From an uncultured Lachnospiraceae bacterium (GTDB taxonomy: Bacteria; Bacillota; Clostridia; Lachnospirales; Lachnospiraceae): 37,332 nucleotides of DNA. Each line of letters begins with the position of its first letter. The first letter of the stretch is position 1. Location of the stretch: assembly GCA_902775555.1 (NCBI GenBank), contig CACYMQ010000021.1, positions 1-37,332 of the forward strand, given 5' to 3'. The translations under genes and the position numbers were made by a program. The notes under the pieces were generated by a model, which saw nothing but the letters and a program-made list of their open reading frames with translations, did not search any database and was not told the origin of the DNA. Shown piece by piece: positions 25,176 through 33,190 of this stretch.

Positions 25176-26006
25176 ATGAGCAAAGCAGATACCCTTTTTA
25201 TAGAAATGTGCCGTGATATCATCGAGCATGGTTACAGCACGGAAGGAGAAAAAGTCCGGCCCAAATGGGAGGACGGTTCCTATGCATATACCATAAAGCG
25301 CTTCGGCGTGGTCAACCGGTATGATCTGTCGGAGGAGTTCCCGGCCATCACACTCCGTAAGACGTATATCAAGTCTGCCATCGATGAAGTACTCTGGATC
25401 TGGCAGAAGAAGTCCAATAACGTGCACGACCTTTCCAGCCATATTTGGGATGAATGGGCGGATGAGACAGGATCCATCGGTAAGGCATACGGCTATCAGA
25501 TGGGTGTGAAGCATCACTATAAGGAGGGGGATTTCGACCAGGTGGACCGGGTGCTCTATGACCTGAAGGCGAATCCCTACAGCCGGAGGATCATGACGAA
25601 TATGTATGTTCATCAGGATCTGTCCGAGATGAACCTGTATCCCTGCGCTTACAGTATGACCTTTAATGTGACGGGAGACCGGCTGAACGCGGTCCTGAAT
25701 CAGAGGTCCCAGGATGTGCTGGCGGCAAATAACTGGAATGTGGTGCAGTACAGTGCGCTGCTTATGATGATCGCCCAGGTGACCGGTTTCAGGCCGGGTG
25801 AACTGGTGCATGTGATCGCAGACGCACACATTTACGACCGGCATATCCCTATCGTGGAGGAACTGATCCGGCGGCCGGTCTTCCCCGCACCGAAGGTGAC
25901 ACTGAATCCGGATGTCAGGGATTTCTATGCATTTACACCGGATGATTTTGTGATCGAAAACTATGAGACGGGGCCACAGGTCAAAAATATCCCCATCGCA
26001 GTATAG
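25176..26006 (+). CDS. thyA: Thymidylate synthase, phi3T/B. subtilis ThyA-like branch
   Basis: A 276-residue enzyme making dTMP from dUMP with methylene-tetrahydrofolate. The catalytic Cys lies in NLYPCAYSM and the phosphate/uracil contacts in QRSQDVLAANNWNVVQYS. Here Ala follows the catalytic Cys, where E. coli-type ThyA has His. The ordering LWIWQKKSNNV, GSIGKAYGYQ and NPYSRRIMT resembles the phage phi3T/B. subtilis ThyA branch, which also lacks that His. AGAGGAGC precedes the ATG. folA starts 24 bases after the stop. Confidence 0.95.
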   Translation: MSKADTLFIEMCRDIIEHGYSTEGEKVRPKWEDGSYAYTIKRFGVVNRYDLSEEFPAITLRKTYIKSAIDEVLWIWQKKSNNVHDLSSHIWDEWADETGSIGKAYGYQMGVKHHYKEGDFDQVDRVLYDLKANPYSRRIMTNMYVHQDLSEMNLYPCAYSMTFNVTGDRLNAVLNQRSQDVLAANNWNVVQYSALLMMIAQVTGFRPGELVHVIADAHIYDRHIPIVEELIRRPVFPAPKVTLNPDVRDFYAFTPDDFVIENYETGPQVKNIPIAV

Positions 26007-26030
26007 TTCCGTAAATAAGGGAGGACAGAA

Positions 26031-26543
26031 ATGATCGCGATCGCGGCAGTAGACAGGAACTGGGCCATAGGGCTGAAGGATCAGCTTCTGGTGAAGATCC
26101 CCAGTGATATGAAGAATTTCAGAAAACATACCCTGAACCATGTGGTGGTCCTGGGAAGAAAGACTCTGGCAGGATTCCCCAACGGGATGCCGCTTGCACA
26201 GCGGACAAATGTGATCCTCAGCAGAAGACCGGATTTCACGGTCCGCGGTGGCATCATCGTGCATGATGAAGAGGAGCTCTTCCGGGAGCTGGAGAAATAT
26301 GATAAGGACGAGATCTATGTCATAGGGGGAGGCAGTGTATACGAGATGCTGGTTCCCTATTGTGATAAGGCGATCATCACGAAGATCGACTACAGTTATG
26401 AGGCGGATACCTACTTCCCGAACCTGGAGAAACTGCCGGATTGGGTGCTGGAGGAAGAAGGGGAAGAGGAAACCTGCTTTTCCATTGAATACTGTTACCA
26501 GACTTATGTAAACAAGAATCCCAGACCCTTTCCGGGAAGTTGA
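26031..26543 (+). CDS. folA: Dihydrofolate reductase
   Basis: A 170-residue enzyme that regenerates tetrahydrofolate from the dihydrofolate produced by ThyA. Visible motifs are AAVDRNWAIG, the substrate-acid Asp in PSDMKNFRKHT, the NADPH loop VVVLGRKTLAGFP and YVIGGGSVYEML. The usual LPW is LLV. The thyA-folA order with a 24-base gap is the classical folate pair. GGGAGGAC precedes the ATG. No terminator is seen before the next promoter. Confidence 0.96.
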   Translation: MIAIAAVDRNWAIGLKDQLLVKIPSDMKNFRKHTLNHVVVLGRKTLAGFPNGMPLAQRTNVILSRRPDFTVRGGIIVHDEEELFRELEKYDKDEIYVIGGGSVYEMLVPYCDKAIITKIDYSYEADTYFPNLEKLPDWVLEEEGEEETCFSIEYCYQTYVNKNPRPFPGS

Positions 26544-26575
26544 CATAATGCCGATACATTTTCGGAAGAAAACTG

Positions 26576-26604
26576 TTTAATTTAACCGGCAGGTATGGTA
26601 TAAT
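26576..26604 (+). promoter_or_regulatory. Promoter of the YbjQ-TPR-coiled-coil operon
   Basis: TTTAAT (26576-26581), 17 bases, TATAAT (26599-26604), with TGG upstream of the -10 as TGn extension. The leader to the ATG at 26681 is about 70 bases. Confidence 0.65.
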
Positions 26605-26680
26605 TTACGAGTGTACGTGTATCGTGCAGGAGAAGGGCGAAGCGGCAATGCTTCAGCCGGACAGGAGGGGTAGAAAAATA

Positions 26681-27778
26681 ATGGCAGACTTGATGTTAAC
26701 GACGGGGGACAGCTTCGAGGGGTATGAGATCAAGGAGTACCTCGGGATCGTAGCCGGAGAGGCAATCCTGGGTTCCAACTTTATCAAGGGACTTACAGCA
26801 AGTATGACAAACATGTCCGAACAGGACATGGCAAAAGTGGAAAAAGCCAGAGAGGACGCGGAAAATCGTCTGATCAAGGCGGCAAAGAAGAAAAAAGCAG
26901 ATGCCATTCTCGGGGTTCAGGCGGTTTATACGACCTTTGAGGGTGGTTCTTTTGGTGCTATCATCACCGGAACTGCCGTATCGCTTCAGGAGATACCGAA
27001 GATCGACAACCGGATCTCCAAGGATCTCGTGGTCATGAATTACTATGAGCGCCTGGTGCCGCGCGCGGTACGTGTGACATTGGACGGTGACAGGGACGAT
27101 ATCCGGATGAAGGTGCTGTTCTTTAATTACAACAAGGATGACATCCAGGCCATCCGCGCAAATGTGGAGCTGACGAATGTTTATGACGAACGCCTGGTGA
27201 TCAAGGATGTGGATTTCGTATTCGAGAAGGGAAATGTATCCCAGATCGAGTCCGGTTATGTACCGGCACAGATCTCCGCAAATGATGTGATGCTTCTTAA
27301 GGAGGCAAAGGTCATCATCAGTAAGTATGCAACACCCCGTGCGATCTATGCATGCAATGACACGCCGGTCAATGTTTCCATGTCGGCACACCGTCTGGAA
27401 TCCCTGAAGGCAAAGCGTGGTATCGATGCGGTTGAGAAGTATATGACGGACGGCATGATCTGGACCTGTAACTGCGGTCATGTAAATGAAGCCGGAACCG
27501 ATGAGTGTATCGTCTGCGGGCGTAAGCATGATGATATTAAGATCAGTACATCCTTCAATTATGAGGAAATGATCGACAAGATGCGTGAGAAGGAATATGT
27601 CATGGAGATCAAGGATGTCTTGATGGATTACATTTCCCAGGGCGCGATCGATGTGAAGTATCGTCTGCAGCTGCTTGAGATCATGGAGTCCGGACTTCAG
27701 TATGAGAAGACCAGAGGCAACATGAAGGATACCGTGATCGAGAAAGTAGAGAAGGTCTTCGAGGAAGAGGATCATTAG
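26681..27778 (+). CDS. YbjQ-domain protein with C-terminal zinc ribbon
   Basis: A 365-residue protein. Residues about 1-105 are a YbjQ (UPF0145, heavy-metal-binding) domain with YLGIVAGEAILGSNFIKGL and ADAILGVQAVY. A middle region of about 150 residues is unrecognised. Residues about 260-280 are a four-cysteine zinc ribbon (C-x-C, C-x2-C: WTCNCG and CIVCG), and the last 80 are helical. YbjQ proteins alone are about 105 residues, so this is an extended architecture. AGGAGGGG precedes 26681. It heads an operon with the TPR and coiled-coil genes, so it may be a soluble pentamer-forming scaffold of that assembly, which is inference. Confidence 0.85.
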   Translation: MADLMLTTGDSFEGYEIKEYLGIVAGEAILGSNFIKGLTASMTNMSEQDMAKVEKAREDAENRLIKAAKKKKADAILGVQAVYTTFEGGSFGAIITGTAVSLQEIPKIDNRISKDLVVMNYYERLVPRAVRVTLDGDRDDIRMKVLFFNYNKDDIQAIRANVELTNVYDERLVIKDVDFVFEKGNVSQIESGYVPAQISANDVMLLKEAKVIISKYATPRAIYACNDTPVNVSMSAHRLESLKAKRGIDAVEKYMTDGMIWTCNCGHVNEAGTDECIVCGRKHDDIKISTSFNYEEMIDKMREKEYVMEIKDVLMDYISQGAIDVKYRLQLLEIMESGLQYEKTRGNMKDTVIEKVEKVFEEEDH

Positions 27779-27802
27779 ATAGGATTAAAGAGGTGAATCA
27801 TT

Positions 27803-29791
27803 TTGAGCTCCGGACTCAGCATGACAAGTGTAAATAAAATAAAAGAGCTGGCTGAAGCAAAGGAATACAGCCTGGCTGTGGAGATCCTGGATTCCCAGGA
27901 CCTTGAAAAGTCGCTGAATCCCCAGTTTCTCCGGATCTGCGGAGAGGTTTATGAAAATGTGGGAAGAGCTGCCGATGCGCGGAACATGTATGTAAAAGCG
28001 CACACCATGGGACCGGCTTCCAACCGGATCCTGTTCTCCCTTATCACATTTTATCTGAAACAGGGATACTTCGAGCTGGCTGAACAGTATGTGGAGCAGT
28101 ACCGGTATAACGCCCGGGGGGCTGCGCAGGAGCTGAAGAATATCGACTATGTGGTAAAGAAGGCCAAGGGTGCGGAACCGGATGAACTGGAGTCCTTCCT
28201 GGAACCCTACTACAGCCACAATATGGATGAAGAGTGGAGTTTTGAACTGTTCCTTCTTCACAGACTGCAGGGTAAGGATACGGAAATGCTGGCTGCCGAT
28301 TATATGGCAACCTTCCGGAGACGGGCCGGCAGGGATGTGATGCAGGAGGTTCTGGACGGGCAGGTGGAACCGGAGGAGCTCTTCTACGTATATGCAGAGC
28401 ATCCGGTACCGGATCAGGATCCCGCGGAAGAAGAGATCCGTGAACTGGAACGTGAGCAGCTGAAGAAGGATTATCTTCGGATGCATCCGGAATCAGGGAA
28501 GGATGATGAGACACTGGAGGATTCCGGTGAGAAGGAAGAGGGCGCAGCGGAGATCATAGATACTCCCGATACGGAGCAGAAATTTAAATCCTTCCTGAAG
28601 AGGACATTCCGAAAGAAAGCCAAGGACGAACCGGAGGCTGAAGCTGAGAATGCGGATGGAGCATCCGGACAGGCAGAAGCGGATTCCGGGGAGAATCAGG
28701 AGGCAGAGGAAACCGATAAGACCGGATCCGAAGAGGAATCCGTGACGGAGACGCCGGAACCGGCCCCGACAGATACAGGGTACACCGGTGAAAAGCCCGA
28801 AGCTTCGGAAACTCCCGATGAGGTTAAGCAGGAAAAAGAAGCAGAGCCGAAGGAAGAAAACGACCGGTTGAAGGGCTTTGTATCAAGATTCTCCGATCGG
28901 GGCAGGAATAAGAACGAGATGCAGGAGATCGAAGCGGATCCGATGCAGGATGTGTTCAGTGTTGATTTCGATGACGGATTTGCAGCCGAATCAGACAGCA
29001 TATCCGATCTTGCGGAGACCGAGAATGAAGCATATCAGAATCCGTTTGATCTGATCAATGCCTACAAGATCGACAGAAAAGAGAAGGAAGAGATCCGGGA
29101 GACCTACGGAAATGTTCCCAAGGATCTGAAGGATACCTTTGATGCCGTGAAGAAGGCTGCCGAAGAGCCGGTAGTAGAGCCGGTAGTAGAAGAGAAAGAA
29201 GAACCGATCCCGTGGGAGGAGCCGGAGAAGGAGGAGACCTTCGAACCGGAGCCGATCGTGGAAGAGGAACCGATAGAAGAACCGATAGAAGAACCGGAAG
29301 AAGAACCGGAAGAGGAACCGATCCCGTGGGAGGAGCCGGAGAAGGAGGAAACCTTCGAACCGGAACCGATCGTGGAGGAGGAACCGGAAGAGGAACCGAT
29401 AGAAGAACCGGAAGAGGAACCGATCCCGTGGGAGGAGCCGGAGAAGGAGGAGACCTTCGAACCGGAACCAATCGTGGAAGAGGAACCGGAAGAGGAACCG
29501 GAAGAGGAACCGATAGAAGAACCGGAAGAGGAACCGATCCCGTGGGAGGAGCCGGAGAAGGAGGAGACCTTCGAACCGGAACCGATCGTGGAAGAGGAAC
29601 CGATAGAAGAACCGGAAGAGATCAGGCCGGAGCAGCCTGAACCGGTGGAAAAGGAAGCAGAACCGAAGAAATCTGCATTTGATGTATTGGTGGAGAAAGA
29701 AAGCGAAAAGCTGGATGAGGGATTACTGGAAGAGGAAAGGCTTCAGAAAGAAGCGGAGGAGCTTCTGGCATCTCTGGGGATTAAACTGTAA
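27803..29791 (+). CDS. TPR protein with Glu/Pro repeat region
   Basis: A 662-residue protein from a TTG start, chosen because AAAGAGGTG lies seven bases upstream; an ATG at 27821 is the alternative. Residues about 8-215 are TPR-like helices (paired helices such as YENVGRAADARNMYVKAHTM). Residues about 240-465 are acidic and probably disordered. Residues 468-600 hold four copies of a 23-residue motif beginning PIPWEEPEKEETFEPEPIVE, separated by varying EEEP/IEEP units. The end LLASLGIKL is a conserved-looking peptide after a charged helix. The acidic tail faces the Lys/Ala-rich coiled-coil protein encoded 20 bases downstream, suggesting partners. There is no signal peptide. Confidence 0.82.
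   Translation: MSSGLSMTSVNKIKELAEAKEYSLAVEILDSQDLEKSLNPQFLRICGEVYENVGRAADARNMYVKAHTMGPASNRILFSLITFYLKQGYFELAEQYVEQYRYNARGAAQELKNIDYVVKKAKGAEPDELESFLEPYYSHNMDEEWSFELFLLHRLQGKDTEMLAADYMATFRRRAGRDVMQEVLDGQVEPEELFYVYAEHPVPDQDPAEEEIRELEREQLKKDYLRMHPESGKDDETLEDSGEKEEGAAEIIDTPDTEQKFKSFLKRTFRKKAKDEPEAEAENADGASGQAEADSGENQEAEETDKTGSEEESVTETPEPAPTDTGYTGEKPEASETPDEVKQEKEAEPKEENDRLKGFVSRFSDRGRNKNEMQEIEADPMQDVFSVDFDDGFAAESDSISDLAETENEAYQNPFDLINAYKIDRKEKEEIRETYGNVPKDLKDTFDAVKKAAEEPVVEPVVEEKEEPIPWEEPEKEETFEPEPIVEEEPIEEPIEEPEEEPEEEPIPWEEPEKEETFEPEPIVEEEPEEEPIEEPEEEPIPWEEPEKEETFEPEPIVEEEPEEEPEEEPIEEPEEEPIPWEEPEKEETFEPEPIVEEEPIEEPEEIRPEQPEPVEKEAEPKKSAFDVLVEKESEKLDEGLLEEERLQKEAEELLASLGIKL
29204..29602 (+). repeat. 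In-frame coding repeats, four copies of 69 bp
   Basis: The 69-bp unit CCGATCCCGTGGGAGGAGCC... starts at 29204, 29318, 29420 and 29534. The intervals of 114, 102 and 114 bases are all multiples of three and are filled by 12-base EEEP/IEEP units. Copies are almost identical at DNA level, so recent expansion or gene conversion is likely, and copy number may vary between strains. Confidence 0.95.
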
Positions 29792-29811
29792 CGGAGAAGG
29801 AGGAAACGGTA

Positions 29812-32800
29812 GTGGCTATTGACCAAAGAGAAGCTCTCATAGCTGCGGTTCGTGCGCAGGTTGAGAAGGAAAAGGCGGAAAAGGCAGCCAAGCTGAAGAA
29901 GGAACAGGAAGCACGTGCGTTCCAGAAGGGTACGGCAAAAAAGGATGAAGCAGGCGGAAAGCCGAAGTACAAAACTCTGACTCCGGAAGAACTCGCAAAG
30001 ATCGAAGAAAGAAAGAGGAGAAAGAGAGCAGAGGAACTTGGTATTCCTTATGAACCGGAAGATGCAGCTCCGGCAGAGGATACAGCTTCCAAGGCAGAAG
30101 AGCCTGCGGATGATGAGGTTGGTGAGACCGAAGTGCTGACCAGTGATAAGCTGGGAGGTCTTGGCGGACTCGGAGGAGGCCTTGGCGGACTCGGCGGCGG
30201 ACTCGGAGCAGTTTCCGCGGATTCCAAGCAGGGCGGACTCGGTGGAATTCCCACCGGCGGACTCGGACTGAAGCTGCAGCCTGAAAAGACGGACGGCAAG
30301 GACGATAAGGTCAAGGTCGTTAGCGGAAAGAGTGAGGCAAAAGGCAAGGAAACAGCAAAGTTCTCAGCCGACGGAACCAAGGTTGTCAACGGAAGCGATG
30401 CTAAGTGGGAGAAAGGTGCGTCCAAAACCAAAACCGTGGAAATGGACAGCATTCTGCCTACAAACAGAAAAACACCGACCAATGATGTCGACAGCATGTA
30501 TGATATCGACGATGATGACGATACCGGATTTGATGCTCAGCTGAAGGCGGTTGCCGACAAGGCTCCTGCACCGGAAGAGAAGAAGGAAGAAGAGGCTGAG
30601 AAGAAGGAAGAGCATCACGCGGATGAAAAGAAGGATAAGCCAAAGAAGAAGGCTACCAGCGGCATAGACGAACAGCAGAGAAGGATCGCGGAAGCCCGCG
30701 AGAAGGCAGCGGCCAGAAAGAAGGCAGAGGAAGCTGCCAAGCATGCGGAGGAAGACGCAAAGAGGAAGGCTGAGGAAGAGATCAAGCGTAAGGCCGAGGA
30801 AGATGCCCGCAAGAAGGCGGAAGAAGAAAAGAAGCGTCTGGAAGAAGCCCGGATCCGTGCGGAAGAAGAAAAGAAGAAGAGAGCCGCAGAAGCAGCAAAG
30901 AAGAAGGCTGAGGAAGAGGCAAAGAGAAAGGCTCTGGAGGAAGAGAGAAAGAAAGCAGCTGAGGAAGCAAGAAAGAAGAAGGCCAAGGAAGCAAAGGAAG
31001 CTGCAAGAGAAAAGGCAAAGAAGGAGCTTGAGGATGCACGCCGGCAGATCGAAGAAGCCAAGCGTATCATCGCATCCGTTGAAGGCATCGATAAGGAAGA
31101 AGCACTTCTGGATGAGAAAGACCGGAAAGCCGAGGAAGAGAAGAAGAAGGCTCTTGATGCTGTCAGCGCTGAACTGAAGCAGGCTGAGGCTGATAAGGAA
31201 ACGGCTGTTCAGGAAGCGAAGAAGGCTGTGGAGGCTGCCAAGGCTGAAAAGGCGGCTGCCGTAGAGAAGGCTGCAGTTGCGGTCAAGGAGGCAGAAGCCG
31301 GCGTTCAGGCAGCAGTGGAAGCTGCGAAGAAGAAGGCAGAGGAAGATAAGGAAAAACTGCTTGCCGATATCTCACTCCGCAATACTAAGGCAGAAGAAGC
31401 TAAGAAGGCCGCTGAAGAGGCTGAGAAGAAAGCCATCGAAGATGCGGAAAAGAAGCTGGCTGAAGACAAGGCAAAAGTCGATGCAGAGACAGAAGCCAGG
31501 AAGAAAGAGGCGGCTGAGAAGAAGGCGGCTGAATGTGCCGAGCTGACGAAAGCACGGGATGAGGCTGACAAGGCGGTGGAGGCTGCAAATCAGAAGGTGG
31601 ATGCTGCGAAGGCGGCAGCGGCTAAGGCGGCTGAGAAGATCGCAGAAGCTACAAAGCTGCTTGAGGAAGCCAGGAAGGAAGAGGCCACAGCAAAGGCGGC
31701 TGAAAAGAATGCCGAGGCTGAGGCTGTCAATCTGAAGAAGGCAGCGGGAGATGCGGCAGCAAAGATCGCTGTAGTAGAGAAGAAGTATCAGGATGCTGAG
31801 GCTAAGGCTGTGGCTGAGGCCGAGACGAAGAAGAAGGCCCTGGAAGAGGCTGCAAAGAAGGATGCGGCAGATAAGAAGCGCCGTGCTTCGGAAGCGGCAG
31901 CCAAGGCAGCAGCTGAAGAAGAGAAGAATAAGAAAGAGGACGAGGCTAAAAAGAAAGAGATCGAAGCCTCTGTTGCAAAAGCCGAAGGTGAAGCAAAGGC
32001 AAAGGTCGTTGCTGCAAAGGCACTTGTGGATAAGGCAGGAAAGGATGCCGATGCCAAGGTAGCGGAAGCTGAGAAGGCAGTTGCAAAGGCAGAGAAGGAT
32101 GCGGACGCGAAGATCGCAGCGGCTAAGAAGAAGAAGGATGAGGAGAAGTCCAGACAGAGAAATCTGGAGATGACCCGCCTGAAAGAGAAGGAAGCTGCGC
32201 TTCAGAGGATCGAGGAAAACAAGCACAAGGTCGAGGACGCACGAAAGATCCTCGCAAATGCTTCCAAGATCGAGGAAGAAGCGAAGAAGCGCGTCGAAGA
32301 AGTCGAGAATATGGACTTCGACATTTCCCAGCCCGCAGAGGAAGGAACTCTTCCGCTTGCAGCATACTATCTGGAGAAATACCTTGGTATCGACAATGCG
32401 GCTGATGAGATCGTGGCATCCTTCAATGAGATCGTAGCACATCCTGAGAAATCACGTAATATCGTGATCCTGGGACGTTACGGCTTCGGCTCGGTGTGCG
32501 TAGGTGAGGATTTTGCGCGTAGTTACTTTGACATCGGGCTCAGCAAGTCCAAAGTGATCGCTAAGATCCGTGCACAGGGCCTGAATAAACTGGCAGATGA
32601 TAAACTGGAAGCAAATATGGCTAAGCTGGCCGGCGGATGCCTTGTGGTTGAGAATGCCGGACTGATCAAGCCGGAACGTCTGAAGAAGATCGTTGAACTC
32701 GGAAAGCAGGAATGCTTTGATTACGGCATTGCCCTTACGGGAGAGATCGATTCCATAGCGAAGATCTTCGCTGACTGCAAGTCTGTAGTGCCGGAATTCA

Positions 32801-33054
32801 ATCACCTGATCCAGCTGGATGAGATCACAAATGATGAGATGTTCAATGTCGCTTTTGGCTACATCCTGCAGAGAGGATATACGGGAATCGAGAATATCGA
32901 GGCGAAACTCCGGAATCTGTTCCTTGCAATGGAGACCGGTAACCTGGATCGGCTTCTCAAGTCGGTAGATGACGCGATCGAGCGTTGTGATGAGCGTGAG
33001 AAGAAAGCGGGCGGTGAGGCAAAGAAGACCCTTGTCGCAGATGATTTCCAGTAA
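29812..33054 (+). CDS. Long coiled-coil protein with degenerate AAA-like C-terminal domain
   Basis: A 1080-residue protein from GTG 29812 (AAGGAGG upstream). Residues 1-110 are charged helices, 114-155 a Gly/Leu-rich stretch (GGLGGLGGGLGG), and 255-830 an unbroken Ala/Lys/Glu coiled coil similar in composition to TolA. Residues about 843-1070 form a globular domain like AAA/CbxX-type ATPases. Its P-loop reads GRYGFGSV (888-895), with Ser instead of Lys and Val instead of Ser/Thr, and Walker B is LVVENAG with Glu-Asn instead of Asp-Glu, so ATP hydrolysis is unlikely. It lies 20 bases after the TPR gene and a terminator follows. A filament or spacer linking to the MreB-like protein is inference. 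Confidence 0.85.
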   Translation: MAIDQREALIAAVRAQVEKEKAEKAAKLKKEQEARAFQKGTAKKDEAGGKPKYKTLTPEELAKIEERKRRKRAEELGIPYEPEDAAPAEDTASKAEEPADDEVGETEVLTSDKLGGLGGLGGGLGGLGGGLGAVSADSKQGGLGGIPTGGLGLKLQPEKTDGKDDKVKVVSGKSEAKGKETAKFSADGTKVVNGSDAKWEKGASKTKTVEMDSILPTNRKTPTNDVDSMYDIDDDDDTGFDAQLKAVADKAPAPEEKKEEEAEKKEEHHADEKKDKPKKKATSGIDEQQRRIAEAREKAAARKKAEEAAKHAEEDAKRKAEEEIKRKAEEDARKKAEEEKKRLEEARIRAEEEKKKRAAEAAKKKAEEEAKRKALEEERKKAAEEARKKKAKEAKEAAREKAKKELEDARRQIEEAKRIIASVEGIDKEEALLDEKDRKAEEEKKKALDAVSAELKQAEADKETAVQEAKKAVEAAKAEKAAAVEKAAVAVKEAEAGVQAAVEAAKKKAEEDKEKLLADISLRNTKAEEAKKAAEEAEKKAIEDAEKKLAEDKAKVDAETEARKKEAAEKKAAECAELTKARDEADKAVEAANQKVDAAKAAAAKAAEKIAEATKLLEEARKEEATAKAAEKNAEAEAVNLKKAAGDAAAKIAVVEKKYQDAEAKAVAEAETKKKALEEAAKKDAADKKRRASEAAAKAAAEEEKNKKEDEAKKKEIEASVAKAEGEAKAKVVAAKALVDKAGKDADAKVAEAEKAVAKAEKDADAKIAAAKKKKDEEKSRQRNLEMTRLKEKEAALQRIEENKHKVEDARKILANASKIEEEAKKRVEEVENMDFDISQPAEEGTLPLAAYYLEKYLGIDNAADEIVASFNEIVAHPEKSRNIVILGRYGFGSVCVGEDFARSYFDIGLSKSKVIAKIRAQGLNKLADDKLEANMAKLAGGCLVVENAGLIKPERLKKIVELGKQECFDYGIALTGEIDSIAKIFADCKSVVPEFNHLIQLDEITNDEMFNVAFGYILQRGYTGIENIEAKLRNLFLAMETGNLDRLLKSVDDAIERCDEREKKAGGEAKKTLVADDFQ

Positions 33055-33072
33055 CCCGGCGGTAGGTGCTCC

Positions 33073-33114
33073 AATTCACTCCGATGCTGCTTTTGCGTCG
33101 GAGTGAATTTTTCA
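33073..33114 (+). terminator. Rho-independent terminator after the coiled-coil gene
   Basis: AATTCACTCCGA (33073-33084) and TCGGAGTGAATT (33098-33109) pair perfectly over 12 bases with a 13-base loop and end in a T run. The downstream MreB-like gene therefore needs read-through or its own promoter, which I cannot identify in the 80 bases between. Confidence 0.88.
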
Positions 33115-33190
33115 TGCAGTGACAGCTGCAAAGATGGAGAGGAGTCTGCAAAGGAGTGCGGAAAGACTTTTCGACGGAAGGATAGAAGAT

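Noticed and set aside
25074-26546. A 490-codon minus-strand frame opposite thyA and folA
   Set aside because: It is the antisense of two clear enzymes, with no ribosome site and no recognisable domain. Long antisense frames are common at this composition.
26540-26570. TTGACA as -35 box of the YbjQ operon
   Set aside because: It overlaps the folA stop codon, and no -10 lies 15-19 bases downstream. The pair 26576/26599 fits better.
29204-29602. CRISPR or minisatellite outside genes
   Set aside because: All units are in frame with the TPR protein, so they are coding repeats.
29212-29640. Gly/Arg/Thr-rich frame overlapping the TPR gene
   Set aside because: It is the alternative reading of the Glu/Pro coding repeats and has no ribosome site or homology.
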